64,000 nucleotides of DNA from Helicoverpa zea (lineage: Eukaryota > Arthropoda > Insecta > Lepidoptera > Noctuidae), in contig NC_061465.1 in the NCBI RefSeq assembly GCF_022581195.2, positions 2,501 through 66,500 of the forward strand. The letters run 5' to 3'. The notes under the pieces were generated by a model. The model had not been told where the DNA came from. It saw only the letters and a list, made by a program, of their open reading frames with translations, and did no database searches. The translations under genes were made by a program, and so were the position numbers. Position 1 is the first letter of the stretch, and every line of letters starts with the position of its first letter. Shown here one piece after another: positions 18,492 through 27,782 of this stretch.

Positions 18492-21400
18492 GTGGACACC
18501 AGGTCATACAAAGTTCTGCAGGCCAACCTTCAGAGAAAGCAGCTGGCGACCGCCGAGCTGCTTGAGGCTGCTTCACGGTCGAAGACGTCTTTCGCTCTCA
18601 TCCAAGAGCCTTACGTGGGCTCTGTCCGGAGAATGCGGAGCTACCGGGGGGCGCGGATCTACCAGGCTTCGGAGGAGGGAGAGGGCACTGTAAAAGCTGC
18701 CATTGTAGTGTTCGACCACGACCTCGACGTCATACAGTGCCCAGAACTCACCACCCATAACATCGTCGTGGTGAGGATCCGGACCCAAGCCTGGGAAATC
18801 GCAGCAGCATCGGTGTACTTCGAACCGGACAAGCCCATGGACTCGTACCTGGAGCACCTCAGAGCGGTCAGGCGGAAGCTGGGAAGTCGCCACCTTCTCA
18901 TCGGAGGCGACTTTAACGCGAAAAGCTCATGGTGGGGGAGCCTTACGGAGGACAGCAGGGGGGAGGAGCTATGCTCCACACTGGACGAGCTGGAGTTGCA
19001 GGTACTCAACAGCGGCACCCTGCCCACTTTTGACACCATCCGAGGGGGCAGGAGATACTGCAGTCACGTCGACGTGACGGCATGCTCGGTGGATCTTCTC
19101 TGCCTGGTTGAAGGCTGGGAGGTAGACGAGGGACTGACGAGCTCGGACCATAACGGCATAAAATTTAGGATAAACTTGCAAAAATCTTTAGGCACAGCAA
19201 TAAAATCAACTACTAGGACGTTTAATACCAAAAAAGCAAACTGGGTCCAGTTTCGTGAGAAACTGGCCCAGCTTAAAATAGAAGAAAATATAAATCAGTC
19301 AAAATTTGAAGAAATTGAAAATAGTCAAAATTTAGAAATAACCATAAATAAATATTTAGAACTAATAGAAAAGTCATGTCAGGAAACTATACCGAAAAAG
19401 AAAAACTCGGAAAAAATTACCTTGCCGTGGTGGTCCCAGGAGCTCGAAAGCCTGAAGAAGGAGGTCACCACCAGGAAGAGAAGAGTCCGCTGCGCCGCTC
19501 CAGTCCGAAGGCAGATCGTCGTCGAAGAGTACCTGCAACACAAAGATAAATATGAAACAGAAGCCATGATAGCCCAAACGAGGAGCTGGACGGAGTTCTG
19601 CACAAAGCAGGATAGGGAGGGGATGTGGGAGGGCATTTACAGGGTGATAGGGCGTACCGCAACACGGCACGAAGACGCAACCCTAATTAGAAGTGGTGTA
19701 TATCTGACTCCGGCAGAATCCGCATCGCACCTGGCTGAGACCTTTTATCCGCAGGACCTGGAAGAAGAGGACACTGAAGAACAAAAGGACATCCGACGTT
19801 TAGCCATGCGGGTAAACGACCCGGATCATGATGAAGAACATGACCCGCCTTTTACTCCGCATGAGCTCATAACAGCAGTGTCCTCCTTTAACCCTAAAAA
19901 GGCGCCAGGCGCGGACGGTCTCACCGCGGACATCTGTCGCCAGGCAATTCTCCAGGACCCCGGGGCGTTCCTTGCCCTGGCCAACAAATGCCTCAGTCTG
20001 GGACACTTCCCCAAGAAGTGGAAAGAAGCCACAGTTGTGGTTCTGAGGAAGCCGGGCAAGGACAACTACACAAACGCCAAATCGTATAGGCCGATCGGGC
20101 TCCTGCCCGTGTTAGGAAAGGTCCTGGAGAAGATGGCTGTCACGAGGCTCCAGTGGCACCTAGTACCGAGGCTGAGTACCCGCCAGTACGGCTTCATGCC
20201 CCAGAGGAGCACCGAGGACGCCCTCTATAATCTAGTGAACCAAATAAAGGTTGAAATAAAAAACAAAAAGTTGGTCACCATCGTCTCGCTAGATATAGAG
20301 GGCGCCTTCGACAGCGCCTGGTGGCCAGCCATAAAGGTCAGACTGGCGGAGGAAAAGTGTCCGGTCAACATTAGGCGGCTACTTGATAGCTACCTTGGCG
20401 ACAGATGTGTGCGACTAAGGTATGCCGGAGCCGAACATTTTAGAAACACACAAAAGGGTTGCGTCCAAGGCTCGATCAGCGGGCCGATACTGTGGAATGT
20501 CCTCCTAGATCCCCTTCTCAAGAACCTACACGACCGCGGGGTTGTGTGCCAGGCGTTTGCAGATGACGTGGTTCTGCTGTTTGCCAGGGATTCTGCGCTG
20601 GAGGTGCAGCGACATGCTAATGCCGCCCTCGAATTCGTTCGGGAGTGGGGTGTCAGAAACAAACTCAAGTTCGCGCCACACAAGACTTGCGCAATGCTGC
20701 TGACAAACAAGCTAAAGCATGACACCCCACTTCTGCGCATGGGCGGGGTCGACATTGGCATGTCTCGCGAAATAAAGATCTTGGGCCTGACTATAGACGA
20801 TAAGCTGACCTTTAACACCCACGTCGCCAACGTCTGTAGGAAGGCCCTAAATATCGCGAAGCAACTCCAACGAGCTGCAAAAATAAGCTGGGGACTGCAC
20901 CCCGACGTCATCCGCACAATCTATACGGCAACAGTGGAGCCCGTCATTCTTTATGCTGCGGCCGCATGGTCGCCCGCCGCTCAAAAAATTTGTGTCCGCA
21001 AGCTCCTAAACACCGTCCAGCGGGGCTTCGCACAGAAGATCTGCAAATCCTACCGCACCGTCTCCCTAAACTCGGCCCTACTACTCGCCGGGTTACTACC
21101 TTTGGACCTACGCGTCAAGGAAGCAGCAGGCCTATATGAGGCTCGCAAAGGGTCAACCCGGCTAGTGCTAGGAGACCGGGAGGTCGAGCGGGTGGTTGGA
21201 TTTGCAGAGCTACCACACCCCGCCTTGCGTATGGACCTGAACTTCAGGTGTCTTGATGACCGAAGCCTGGTAGACCAACACAACGTGCAGTCGCTCAGAA
21301 TTTTCACAGACGGCAGCAAGTTCCAGGGCAAAGTCGGTGCTGCGTTGTCCATATGGGACAACCAGACCGAACTGCGGAGCCGAAAACTGAGCTTGCCGGC

Positions 21401-22163
21401 GTACTGCACAGTCTACCAGGCTGAACTTCTGGCCATATGCAGGGCCACTAGCGAAGCCCTGAACAGCGGAGCGGAGAGCTGCGGCATTTATAGTGACTCA
21501 AGGGCGGCCTTGCAGACCGTGACCAACCCCGGGTCTATGCACTCCCTCGCAATCGAGGCGCGCCGAAACCTCAGCGTGGCCTTGACCCGTGGCAAAGCTG
21601 TGACCTTGTTCTGGATCAAGGCCCACGCCGGCATCGATGGCAACGAGCGCGCCGACGAGCTAGCAAAAGAAGCAGCACTCTCGAGCCGGAGGAAGCCTGA
21701 CTATGACCGGTGCCCGGTCTCATTCGTCAGGAGTGAACTTCGTGGAGACTCTCTTGACGAATGGAACCGAAGGTATACAACGGGCGAGACGGCCTCCGTC
21801 ACGAGAGTGTTCTTCCCGGACGCGAGGGAGGCATATCGTCTGGTGCGAAAAATACAACCGCAGGGAACCTTAACAAACATCTTTACAGGCCATGGGGGGT
21901 TCTCCCAATATCTGCACCGCTTCAAGTGTCGGGAGAGCCCGTCATGCGTCTGCGACCCTGCGGTTGAGGAATCCGTCCAGCATCTGCTGTTCCAGTGCCC
22001 GATGTTCGAAGCAAAACGCTTCGACCTCGCTCAAAGACTCGAAACAGACGTGGCAGCCAGTAGAGCCTACGAGCTAATCGCAAACAAAAAATTGAGAAAT
22101 GAGTTCCTTTTGTATGCTGAACAAATTTGTAAAATTGTCGTGGAGAGAAACGCTTCGGAATAA
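18492..22163 (+). CDS. ORF2 of T1: endonuclease, reverse transcriptase, RNase H
   Basis: 1223 codons from GTG 18492, in the +1 frame relative to ORF1. There is no in-frame ATG until about residue 42, inside the endonuclease, so translation must be coupled to ORF1 or use a non-AUG codon. AP-like endonuclease: about residues 6-225 (QEPYVG, GGDFNAKSSWWGS, SDHNG). RT: about 450-730 with SLDIEGAFDSAWW and the catalytic FADD at 689-692. RNase H: about 935-1060 (FTDGSK, AEL, YSDS). C-terminal cysteine/histidine motif: about 1146-1170. TRAS endonucleases nick telomeric TTAGG/CCTAA repeats and prime reverse transcription there. This is the only full-length, unbroken TRAS ORF2 in the window and the natural trans donor for G1-G5 (inference). 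Confidence 0.95.
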   Translation: MDTRSYKVLQANLQRKQLATAELLEAASRSKTSFALIQEPYVGSVRRMRSYRGARIYQASEEGEGTVKAAIVVFDHDLDVIQCPELTTHNIVVVRIRTQAWEIAAASVYFEPDKPMDSYLEHLRAVRRKLGSRHLLIGGDFNAKSSWWGSLTEDSRGEELCSTLDELELQVLNSGTLPTFDTIRGGRRYCSHVDVTACSVDLLCLVEGWEVDEGLTSSDHNGIKFRINLQKSLGTAIKSTTRTFNTKKANWVQFREKLAQLKIEENINQSKFEEIENSQNLEITINKYLELIEKSCQETIPKKKNSEKITLPWWSQELESLKKEVTTRKRRVRCAAPVRRQIVVEEYLQHKDKYETEAMIAQTRSWTEFCTKQDREGMWEGIYRVIGRTATRHEDATLIRSGVYLTPAESASHLAETFYPQDLEEEDTEEQKDIRRLAMRVNDPDHDEEHDPPFTPHELITAVSSFNPKKAPGADGLTADICRQAILQDPGAFLALANKCLSLGHFPKKWKEATVVVLRKPGKDNYTNAKSYRPIGLLPVLGKVLEKMAVTRLQWHLVPRLSTRQYGFMPQRSTEDALYNLVNQIKVEIKNKKLVTIVSLDIEGAFDSAWWPAIKVRLAEEKCPVNIRRLLDSYLGDRCVRLRYAGAEHFRNTQKGCVQGSISGPILWNVLLDPLLKNLHDRGVVCQAFADDVVLLFARDSALEVQRHANAALEFVREWGVRNKLKFAPHKTCAMLLTNKLKHDTPLLRMGGVDIGMSREIKILGLTIDDKLTFNTHVANVCRKALNIAKQLQRAAKISWGLHPDVIRTIYTATVEPVILYAAAAWSPAAQKICVRKLLNTVQRGFAQKICKSYRTVSLNSALLLAGLLPLDLRVKEAAGLYEARKGSTRLVLGDREVERVVGFAELPHPALRMDLNFRCLDDRSLVDQHNVQSLRIFTDGSKFQGKVGAALSIWDNQTELRSRKLSLPAYCTVYQAELLAICRATSEALNSGAESCGIYSDSRAALQTVTNPGSMHSLAIEARRNLSVALTRGKAVTLFWIKAHAGIDGNERADELAKEAALSSRRKPDYDRCPVSFVRSELRGDSLDEWNRRYTTGETASVTRVFFPDAREAYRLVRKIQPQGTLTNIFTGHGGFSQYLHRFKCRESPSCVCDPAVEESVQHLLFQCPMFEAKRFDLAQRLETDVAASRAYELIANKKLRNEFLLYAEQICKIVVERNASE

Positions 22164-22270
22164 TCCGGAGCGCCTCTCTCCACAACAAAGAAAATAAAAA
22201 ACATAAAAAAGACATACAAAGTCTCTGATAACGTCAGAGGTACACGGCAGTACCCAAGATGGCGGGTGCA

Positions 22271-22275
<5 letters not shown>
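22164..22275 (+). other. Short 3' UTR of T1 with terminal hairpin
   Basis: Only 112 nt before the poly(A), against 1.3-2 kb in the G elements. Contains a perfect hairpin CTCTGA-TAACG-TCAGAG around 22223-22239. T2 has the related words CTGATCACGTC just before its poly(A). Confidence 0.6.
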
Positions 22276-22304
<29 letters not shown>

Positions 22305-22307
<3 letters not shown>

Positions 22308-22366
22308 AACCTAACCTAACCTAACCTAACCTAACCTAACCTAACCTAACCTAACCTAACCTAACC
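22305..22366. repeat. Telomeric (CCTAA)n block
   Basis: 62 bp of perfect CCTAA units between T1 and G4. Confidence 0.97.
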
Positions 22367-23910
22367 CAGTCTGCTGGCAGCCACCACCGCGAGCGCCACG
22401 TTTTTTCCACGCTCCGTCGCAAAAAATCGGGAAAATAGGTTTTTTCGCGTAAATATACGAGTGCTATATATCCTCGTACGCGTCTCAGTGAGGAGAACAT
22501 AGAAGTGAAAACCGCCCGAAAATCGGAGAAAGTATGTGAAAGTGGTGCTTAAAAAACTGTGATTTTTGGTGTTTTTTCGAAACGCTGCAGCAACGAGATC
22601 GACGACCCCCCACTTTTTTGGGGTCAAAATAACCGGCTTGAGGAGCCCCGTCCTCTGGACACTATCCGGGATTTTTCCGGTAGAAAAGCGCCGACTTAAC
22701 CCCAGAAAAACACTTTCCACGTGCCACCTGGTTCGACATCCGACATAGTTGGAACGGCGTGTCACATACCAAAAGACGCGTCTTGGAAAGACGAGTCTCC
22801 TGGTGCTAGAATCAAGACAATCGGACCACGCTGGACGGAGCTGCAGCCCATCAAAGGTCGACAAAATTGTGATTTTCTTTGATGACATTTTCCCACAAAA
22901 GTAAATCGATAACCCCCCATTTTTTAAATTTAAATAGCCATTTAAATACCTTTTCTACATTATTACCCATTTTCAGATTTTTCCAAATTGTAGTTTTCTC
23001 AAAATTTCCATTATAAAATACAGTATATAATTAAAACTTTTTAATTGTTAAATTAACCCCTGTTATTATTAAAAATCCTTATACTTTTCATTTATTTATT
23101 ATACTTTGATAGTATCTTTATCGTTTACAATTATTAAAATCCACTTTAATTTAAATTTAATACATAAACAAGGGCCTTTGCGGTCAGTGTGGGAGGGTGT
23201 CACCAAGAAAACCCTACAGAAGAGGGTGAAATCACCCCTGCGCGCAGACGCAACTTAGTTTAATAGATAGTTTAGGTATTAACGAATAAGTTAGTTTTTA
23301 AATTATAATTTTCGGAGCAAAATTCAGGTCGTGGTAGTAGTTAACGATTTTGTAAACAAACGGATAAAACCGCATAACAAAGTTAACTACGAGATCGCGA
23401 TCTGAAAATCGACTTCGAAAATAACAGCAAATCTCTAGTTTTTACACCGGCACAGGATAGAACATAGTCAAAAACTATCCCCCACGTTTTCAAAAATCCT
23501 GAAAACTCCCTAGAACAGGAAATAAACAGACCTAAATTTTTGTAAACAATAAAAAATTAACTCCGTCCTAGGGGTAGGAAATTCGCAAACAACTCGTAAA
23601 TATTGAAGGGGGCACCTATACATGTTTGCAAAATATCTTCTTACAGACCTTAACACGTGCTAGCCGAAACTACACCCTAAATACCTAAATGATATCAACT
23701 AATTCAAGGGTAGTTCGAAAGGGGTGACACATTTTACAAATATTCAACGGGCAAAATAAAGGTCTCGACAAGAGCTTTAAAACAAGACCACTCTCGACAA
23801 AATCGGTCCAGGAAAAGCCGAGCTATCTTCCTTAACAAGTTAAAAATTTACCCGACATATCAGGCAGGGTAAAAAAAAAAAAAAAAAGGAGGTTATGCTT
23901 TTATCATCAT

Positions 23911-24200
23911 CATATCTCATAAGCCAGGGGAGATAGACGATTTTTGACCCCAAATCCGGCCTTTGTGGTGTCGAAGACACCACGGTTAAAGTCGGGTATA
24001 AAACGTCCATCCCCCCTGGTTTGGACCCCCTCCCCCATACACCCTAAAATAACATCCTTTAAAACCTGATATTTCCTAAACTAGGGGAGATAGCTAGTTT
24101 CTGACCTCAAATCCTGCCTTTGTGGTGTCGAAGACACCACGGCAGAAGGCTTATAAGAGGAACCCCCCCCCCATAATTTGGACCCCCCCCCCCTACCCCC
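23911..24200 (+). promoter_or_regulatory. Two-unit hairpin module in the G4 5' UTR
   Basis: GTGGTGTC / GACACCAC hairpins with GAA loop at 23965-23983 and 24122-24140, each with the upstream TATCTC region and the downstream C tract, as in G1-G3. Confidence 0.65.
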
Positions 24201-24419
24201 AAATTTTTTTTTTTTTTTTTTTTTTTTCTTAAAAATTTTTATTTTGCTATACTTTAAATTTACTTATATAGTATTCTAATCCATGCCTAAATCTTAAAAT
24301 AGTGTATAGTAGACCTTAGGTCTTAAAGCCTAATTAGACAATAGATTAAGTTGTAATCTATAATACATATTTACTGACTTTATACATTTACATTGATTAA
24401 TACTTATACACCCATCGAC

Positions 24420-24444
24420 TCTGACCCCTCTATACAGGGTCAGA
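24420..24444 (+). promoter_or_regulatory. 9-nt-loop hairpin upstream of G4 ORF1
   Basis: Stem TCTGACCC / GGGTCAGA with loop CTCTATACA, 112 nt upstream of the ORF1 ATG; identical to G1. Confidence 0.75.
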
Positions 24445-24556
24445 TAGACGTATCGACAACGTTCCCCGACTCACCCGCTAGGCCCACCGCACACATACAT
24501 TATACAACACACAACCCGCACTACTACAAATACACTTTACATACCTAGGCAACACA

Positions 24557-26080
24557 ATGTACCGCACACCGACAACCTCCGGCGCCGCCACAAAACCAGC
24601 CACCCCCAGCCCCTCTGCAACTACAACTGCATCGGCAGCAGCGCAGGACGCCGCTAAAACCTTCATCCGGAGACCAGATCGGAAAAGGAGATCGCTGGAT
24701 AACATGGCGGTATACCGGACGGAGGACTACGCGACGAAAACTACGGACACACTTCTTCAGGAAGTCATGAAGACCTTTGAGGACATTCCCTCAAAGATCA
24801 AAGAATATTCTCAAATGAGAAAAGACATCAAGACCTTCCTGGAGGTACAGTCTGACAAGGGCCTCCGCGCCCTGTTTGAGCTTTGCAAGCGGGTAACCAG
24901 CCTGGAAGCAGCGGCAGACAGGACGCGGGCGCCCAGTACGGTAGGGCCGCCTGGAAAAGATGTCCACATCATTGACAAACTGGAGAATGTCGAGACTCAG
25001 CTGCAACTTCGGCTGAACAAGCTCGAGGAGAAGATGGTGCTGTGCTTCGACGAACAGAAGACTCTGCGTGACGATGGCGGGTCCGACATCATCGACAAGA
25101 TCGTCGACAAAATCGACGAGGCTAAGGCGGCCATCAACCAGGCGACGCAAGGCGTCAAGGTGGTGAGCCGCACTCAGATAACCCTCGACGAAAAGCTCGA
25201 CGGTATTGCCGGTGATGTCGCTGCTACCAAAGCAACGCTGTCTGAAGTCGCGAAGCAAGAAAAGCAGCCATCCGAGCCTAGGTCGTACGCGAGCGTCGCA
25301 GCAGCCAAACCCGGGTACCGGCCGGCACTTCACTCGATGGCGGTCACTCTCGAAGGCAATCAGGAGACTGCCGACGAGGTGCTCGAGCGAGTGAAAAAGG
25401 CGGTCGATGCCAGGAGTACTGGCCTAAAAATTAATAAGGTTCGCAAAGCTAAAAACCAAACCGTCATCTTAGGGTGCGACACAAAAGACGAATTAAATAA
25501 GGTTAAACAAACAATCGAAAGTAGGGGTCAAGGTTTAATAGTTACACATATAAAAAATAAGAATCCGCTCGTCATCCTAAAGGACGTCTTCCTGCAAAGC
25601 GACGACGAGGAGTTAACTAGGGCGCTTCACATTCAAAATGCAGAAATATTCGGAAATCTATCACAAGAAGAAATCGAAACAACTATAAAATTCAAAAAAC
25701 GGACAAAAAACCCCAAAACCGCGCACGTCATTGTCCAGGTCAGTCCCGTTGTGTGGAGGAGGATGACGGAGGCTGGAGCCCTCTACCTCGACCTGCAAAG
25801 GGTCAGAGTGGAGGACCAGTCTCCGCTCATCCAATGCACGAAATGCTTGGCATTCGGGCACGGCCGGAAATTTTGCACGGAAAGTGCGGACAAGTGCAGT
25901 CACTGCGGCGGCCCGCATCTGCGCGAGAAATGCGCAGATTTTATTGCGGGCAACGAACCGCGGTGCTGCAACTGCTCGCACTCTAGGCTGCAGAACACTG
26001 AACACAATGCCTTCAGCGCCGAATGCCCCATTCGCAAGAAATGGGACTACCTGGCTCGTGCAACAACGATGTACGTTTGA
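24557..26080 (+). CDS. ORF1 (Gag-like nucleic-acid-binding protein) of G4, intact
   Basis: 507 aa beginning MYRTPTTSG at an ATG in the same context as the other copies. The layout matches G2 ORF1: Ala/Thr/Pro-rich head, basic patch (RRPDRKRRS) near residue 40, charged helical middle, R1-clade central domain and three C-terminal zinc knuckles. Most differences from G2 are conservative or silent while the surrounding UTRs have diverged, which suggests selection to keep the protein (inference). No polymerase follows; the stop is followed directly by the AT-rich 3' UTR. Confidence 0.9.
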   Translation: MYRTPTTSGAATKPATPSPSATTTASAAAQDAAKTFIRRPDRKRRSLDNMAVYRTEDYATKTTDTLLQEVMKTFEDIPSKIKEYSQMRKDIKTFLEVQSDKGLRALFELCKRVTSLEAAADRTRAPSTVGPPGKDVHIIDKLENVETQLQLRLNKLEEKMVLCFDEQKTLRDDGGSDIIDKIVDKIDEAKAAINQATQGVKVVSRTQITLDEKLDGIAGDVAATKATLSEVAKQEKQPSEPRSYASVAAAKPGYRPALHSMAVTLEGNQETADEVLERVKKAVDARSTGLKINKVRKAKNQTVILGCDTKDELNKVKQTIESRGQGLIVTHIKNKNPLVILKDVFLQSDDEELTRALHIQNAEIFGNLSQEEIETTIKFKKRTKNPKTAHVIVQVSPVVWRRMTEAGALYLDLQRVRVEDQSPLIQCTKCLAFGHGRKFCTESADKCSHCGGPHLREKCADFIAGNEPRCCNCSHSRLQNTEHNAFSAECPIRKKWDYLARATTMYV

Positions 26081-27379
26081 CTCACCACACATCACCCACA
26101 CAATTACACACATAAACACACAAACCATATACAATTACACAAACCGGGAGTACAATAAACACTGCAACAATATAGTGGTAAAAATAGACATGGAAACCGG
26201 ACAAACACAATACAATCAAAACACGATATGGAAAATATATAGTGAATATATACATACATATCGAAACACACAGAAACACACAAACCAACAATAACAAGAT
26301 GTTTTATAAATAAAAACAGCTTAAGAAAAGTAATAAATATATATAAAATAAGTTTATATATATATTATTTATATAAATATACAAAGAAAGCAAACATGTA
26401 TAGGTAAAATACACGTGAGCAAACCACAAAATAAAACGAGGCCATATCCTTACGGTTGCATTCAACTATACCTATGTAAGTAGCATATAAAATAACAACC
26501 ATGTATAAGGTACAAACACATATACCACAAAATTGGAATAATCAGATAACTAACGTAGTAACTTAGTAACGAACTCACAAGAAGACACGAGTATGTGAAA
26601 TAATAAGTACCTAAAGTAAATAAATAAAATTATGTATGTACCTACAGAAACATAAGAATGCCCCTTCGTCGCTGGTGACAGTGAGTGCGCTTCCGGACGC
26701 CTAGGTATATACCTATAATTAAAAAAAAAAATTACTGTGAATTTACAAACCATGTGAGAAATTATGTGAATTATGTAGATAAGATTATTTATTATCTAAG
26801 TGTCATACGTGTAACCTATGTAGGTGTAACCAAGCAGTACTTAGACTAAAAATAAGAATAAAAATGTTAAATAAAGATAAATAGAAAGTAAGTTCCCAAA
26901 CTTTGTAATGTTATCACAAGTTATAAGTAAAAAGTAAGATTTATGTAAGCCAGATAAAATAGATATGAAATAACGAGTACTTGGAATATAAGAATAAAAA
27001 ATGTCAAGCTAAGAAATACTGAAGAAAAAGTGTAAACATAATAAAATACAAATATAGATAATAAGATTTAAATGTAAAACAGTTTAATATAATCAAGCAG
27101 TACCTAGAATAAGAATATAAAATGTTGTAAGGAAACTGAAAATACATAGTCTAATAGTTTTTATTTGAAATACAATAAAACCTTAAAATTTCTTCCCTGA
27201 ATAAAACTATATAGTAGATAGGTTATTAGCGGAAATCCCATCCGGCATAAAATAAAAGATGACGAATGAATGCGTAAAGTATGCGGCTTGAAAGTGCGAG
27301 AGGCATAGATGCGAGAACTGGAATGAATGAGAATGTAGAATAACAAGATCCTGCTGTTCTTATGAGCGGGGAAAAGCAG
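26081..27379 (+). other. AT-rich 3' UTR of G4
   Basis: 1.3 kb, no coding frame. It starts with an ACA-rich tract, has an A/T palindrome around 26330-26370, and ends with hairpin CCTGCT / AGCGGG at 27350-27370. Related to the G1 3' UTR, much less to subfamily B. Confidence 0.7.
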
Positions 27380-27422
<43 letters not shown>

Positions 27423-27425
<3 letters not shown>

Positions 27426-27444
27426 AACCTAACCTAACCTAACC
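27423..27444. repeat. Telomeric (CCTAA)n block
   Basis: About 4.5 units between the poly(A) of G4 and the poly(T) (reverse-strand poly(A)) of S1. The two elements point toward each other across it. Confidence 0.97.
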
Positions 27445-27471
27445 TTTTTTTTTTTTTTTTTTTTTTTTTTT

Positions 27472-27782
27472 CTCGGGGGGAAATCCTCATGGACTTCCTC
27501 CGCCTGGGGAGAGGCGGAGGGGTGTGCCGGACTCTTACCGGCTAAAACCCCCCTGTGTCCTCCTTACACGTGGGCGCGGGGCCGCGGGAATCCAAATTCT
27601 TCCGCAGCCCCGCACTGGTGCTGGCCCGCCTTGCGGGCCTCGCCTCGGGCACGGGGGAGTGAGGTGTTAAACTCCCCCGTGCAACGCCTCAGAGGCGCGC
27701 GTCGACACCCGCGCGCGCCTCCGCCTCGGGTCCGTTGAATAGGGGGCGGGGACTTCCCCAAGTCCTTCGCCCCTGGACCCGT
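27472..27782 (-). promoter_or_regulatory. Structured 3' UTR of S1
   Basis: GC-rich with several hairpins: a perfect 12-bp stem pairing 27649-27660 with 27671-27682, GCCCGC-CTT-GCGGGC near 27623-27637, CGCCT-CAG-AGGCG near 27685-27697, and TCCGCC / GGCGGA near 27497-27516. SART1 retrotransposition is known to need 3' UTR structure, so this is probably the RT recognition region. It is present in every SART copy here except that S0 keeps only its terminal half. Confidence 0.65.

Larger units (their letters stand above)
16441..22304 (+). mobile_element. TRAS-like: T1: TRAS-type autonomous non-LTR retrotransposon
   Basis: 5.8 kb with a 29-nt poly(A) at 22276-22304 followed by CCTAACC. It carries ORF1 and an intact 1223-codon ORF2 with EN, RT, RNase H and a terminal zinc knuckle. 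The + strand orientation and CC|TAA phase are those of TRAS. Its 5' end aligns to the middle of the T3 leader (near 58779), so it lacks about 600 bp present in T3. That is either 5' truncation or a different native start. Confidence 0.93.
22367..24556 (+). other. 5' UTR of G4
   Basis: The first ~350 bp resemble G2 and G3; the rest resembles G1. Contains A-rich and T-rich runs (23875-23887, 24207-24227), the hairpin module (23911-24200), the 9-nt-loop hairpin (24420-24444) and the CA-rich stretch before ORF1. No supported coding frame. Confidence 0.75.
22367..27422 (+). mobile_element. G4: full-length Gag-only telomeric retrotransposon, subfamily A
   Basis: 5.0 kb with a 43-nt poly(A) at 27380-27422 and CCTAACC after it. 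The 5' terminus (CAGTCTGCTGG) corresponds to those of G2 and G3. ORF1 is intact (507 aa) and no ORF2 exists. The 5' and 3' UTRs differ strongly from subfamily B, whereas ORF1 stays very similar. Confidence 0.9.
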
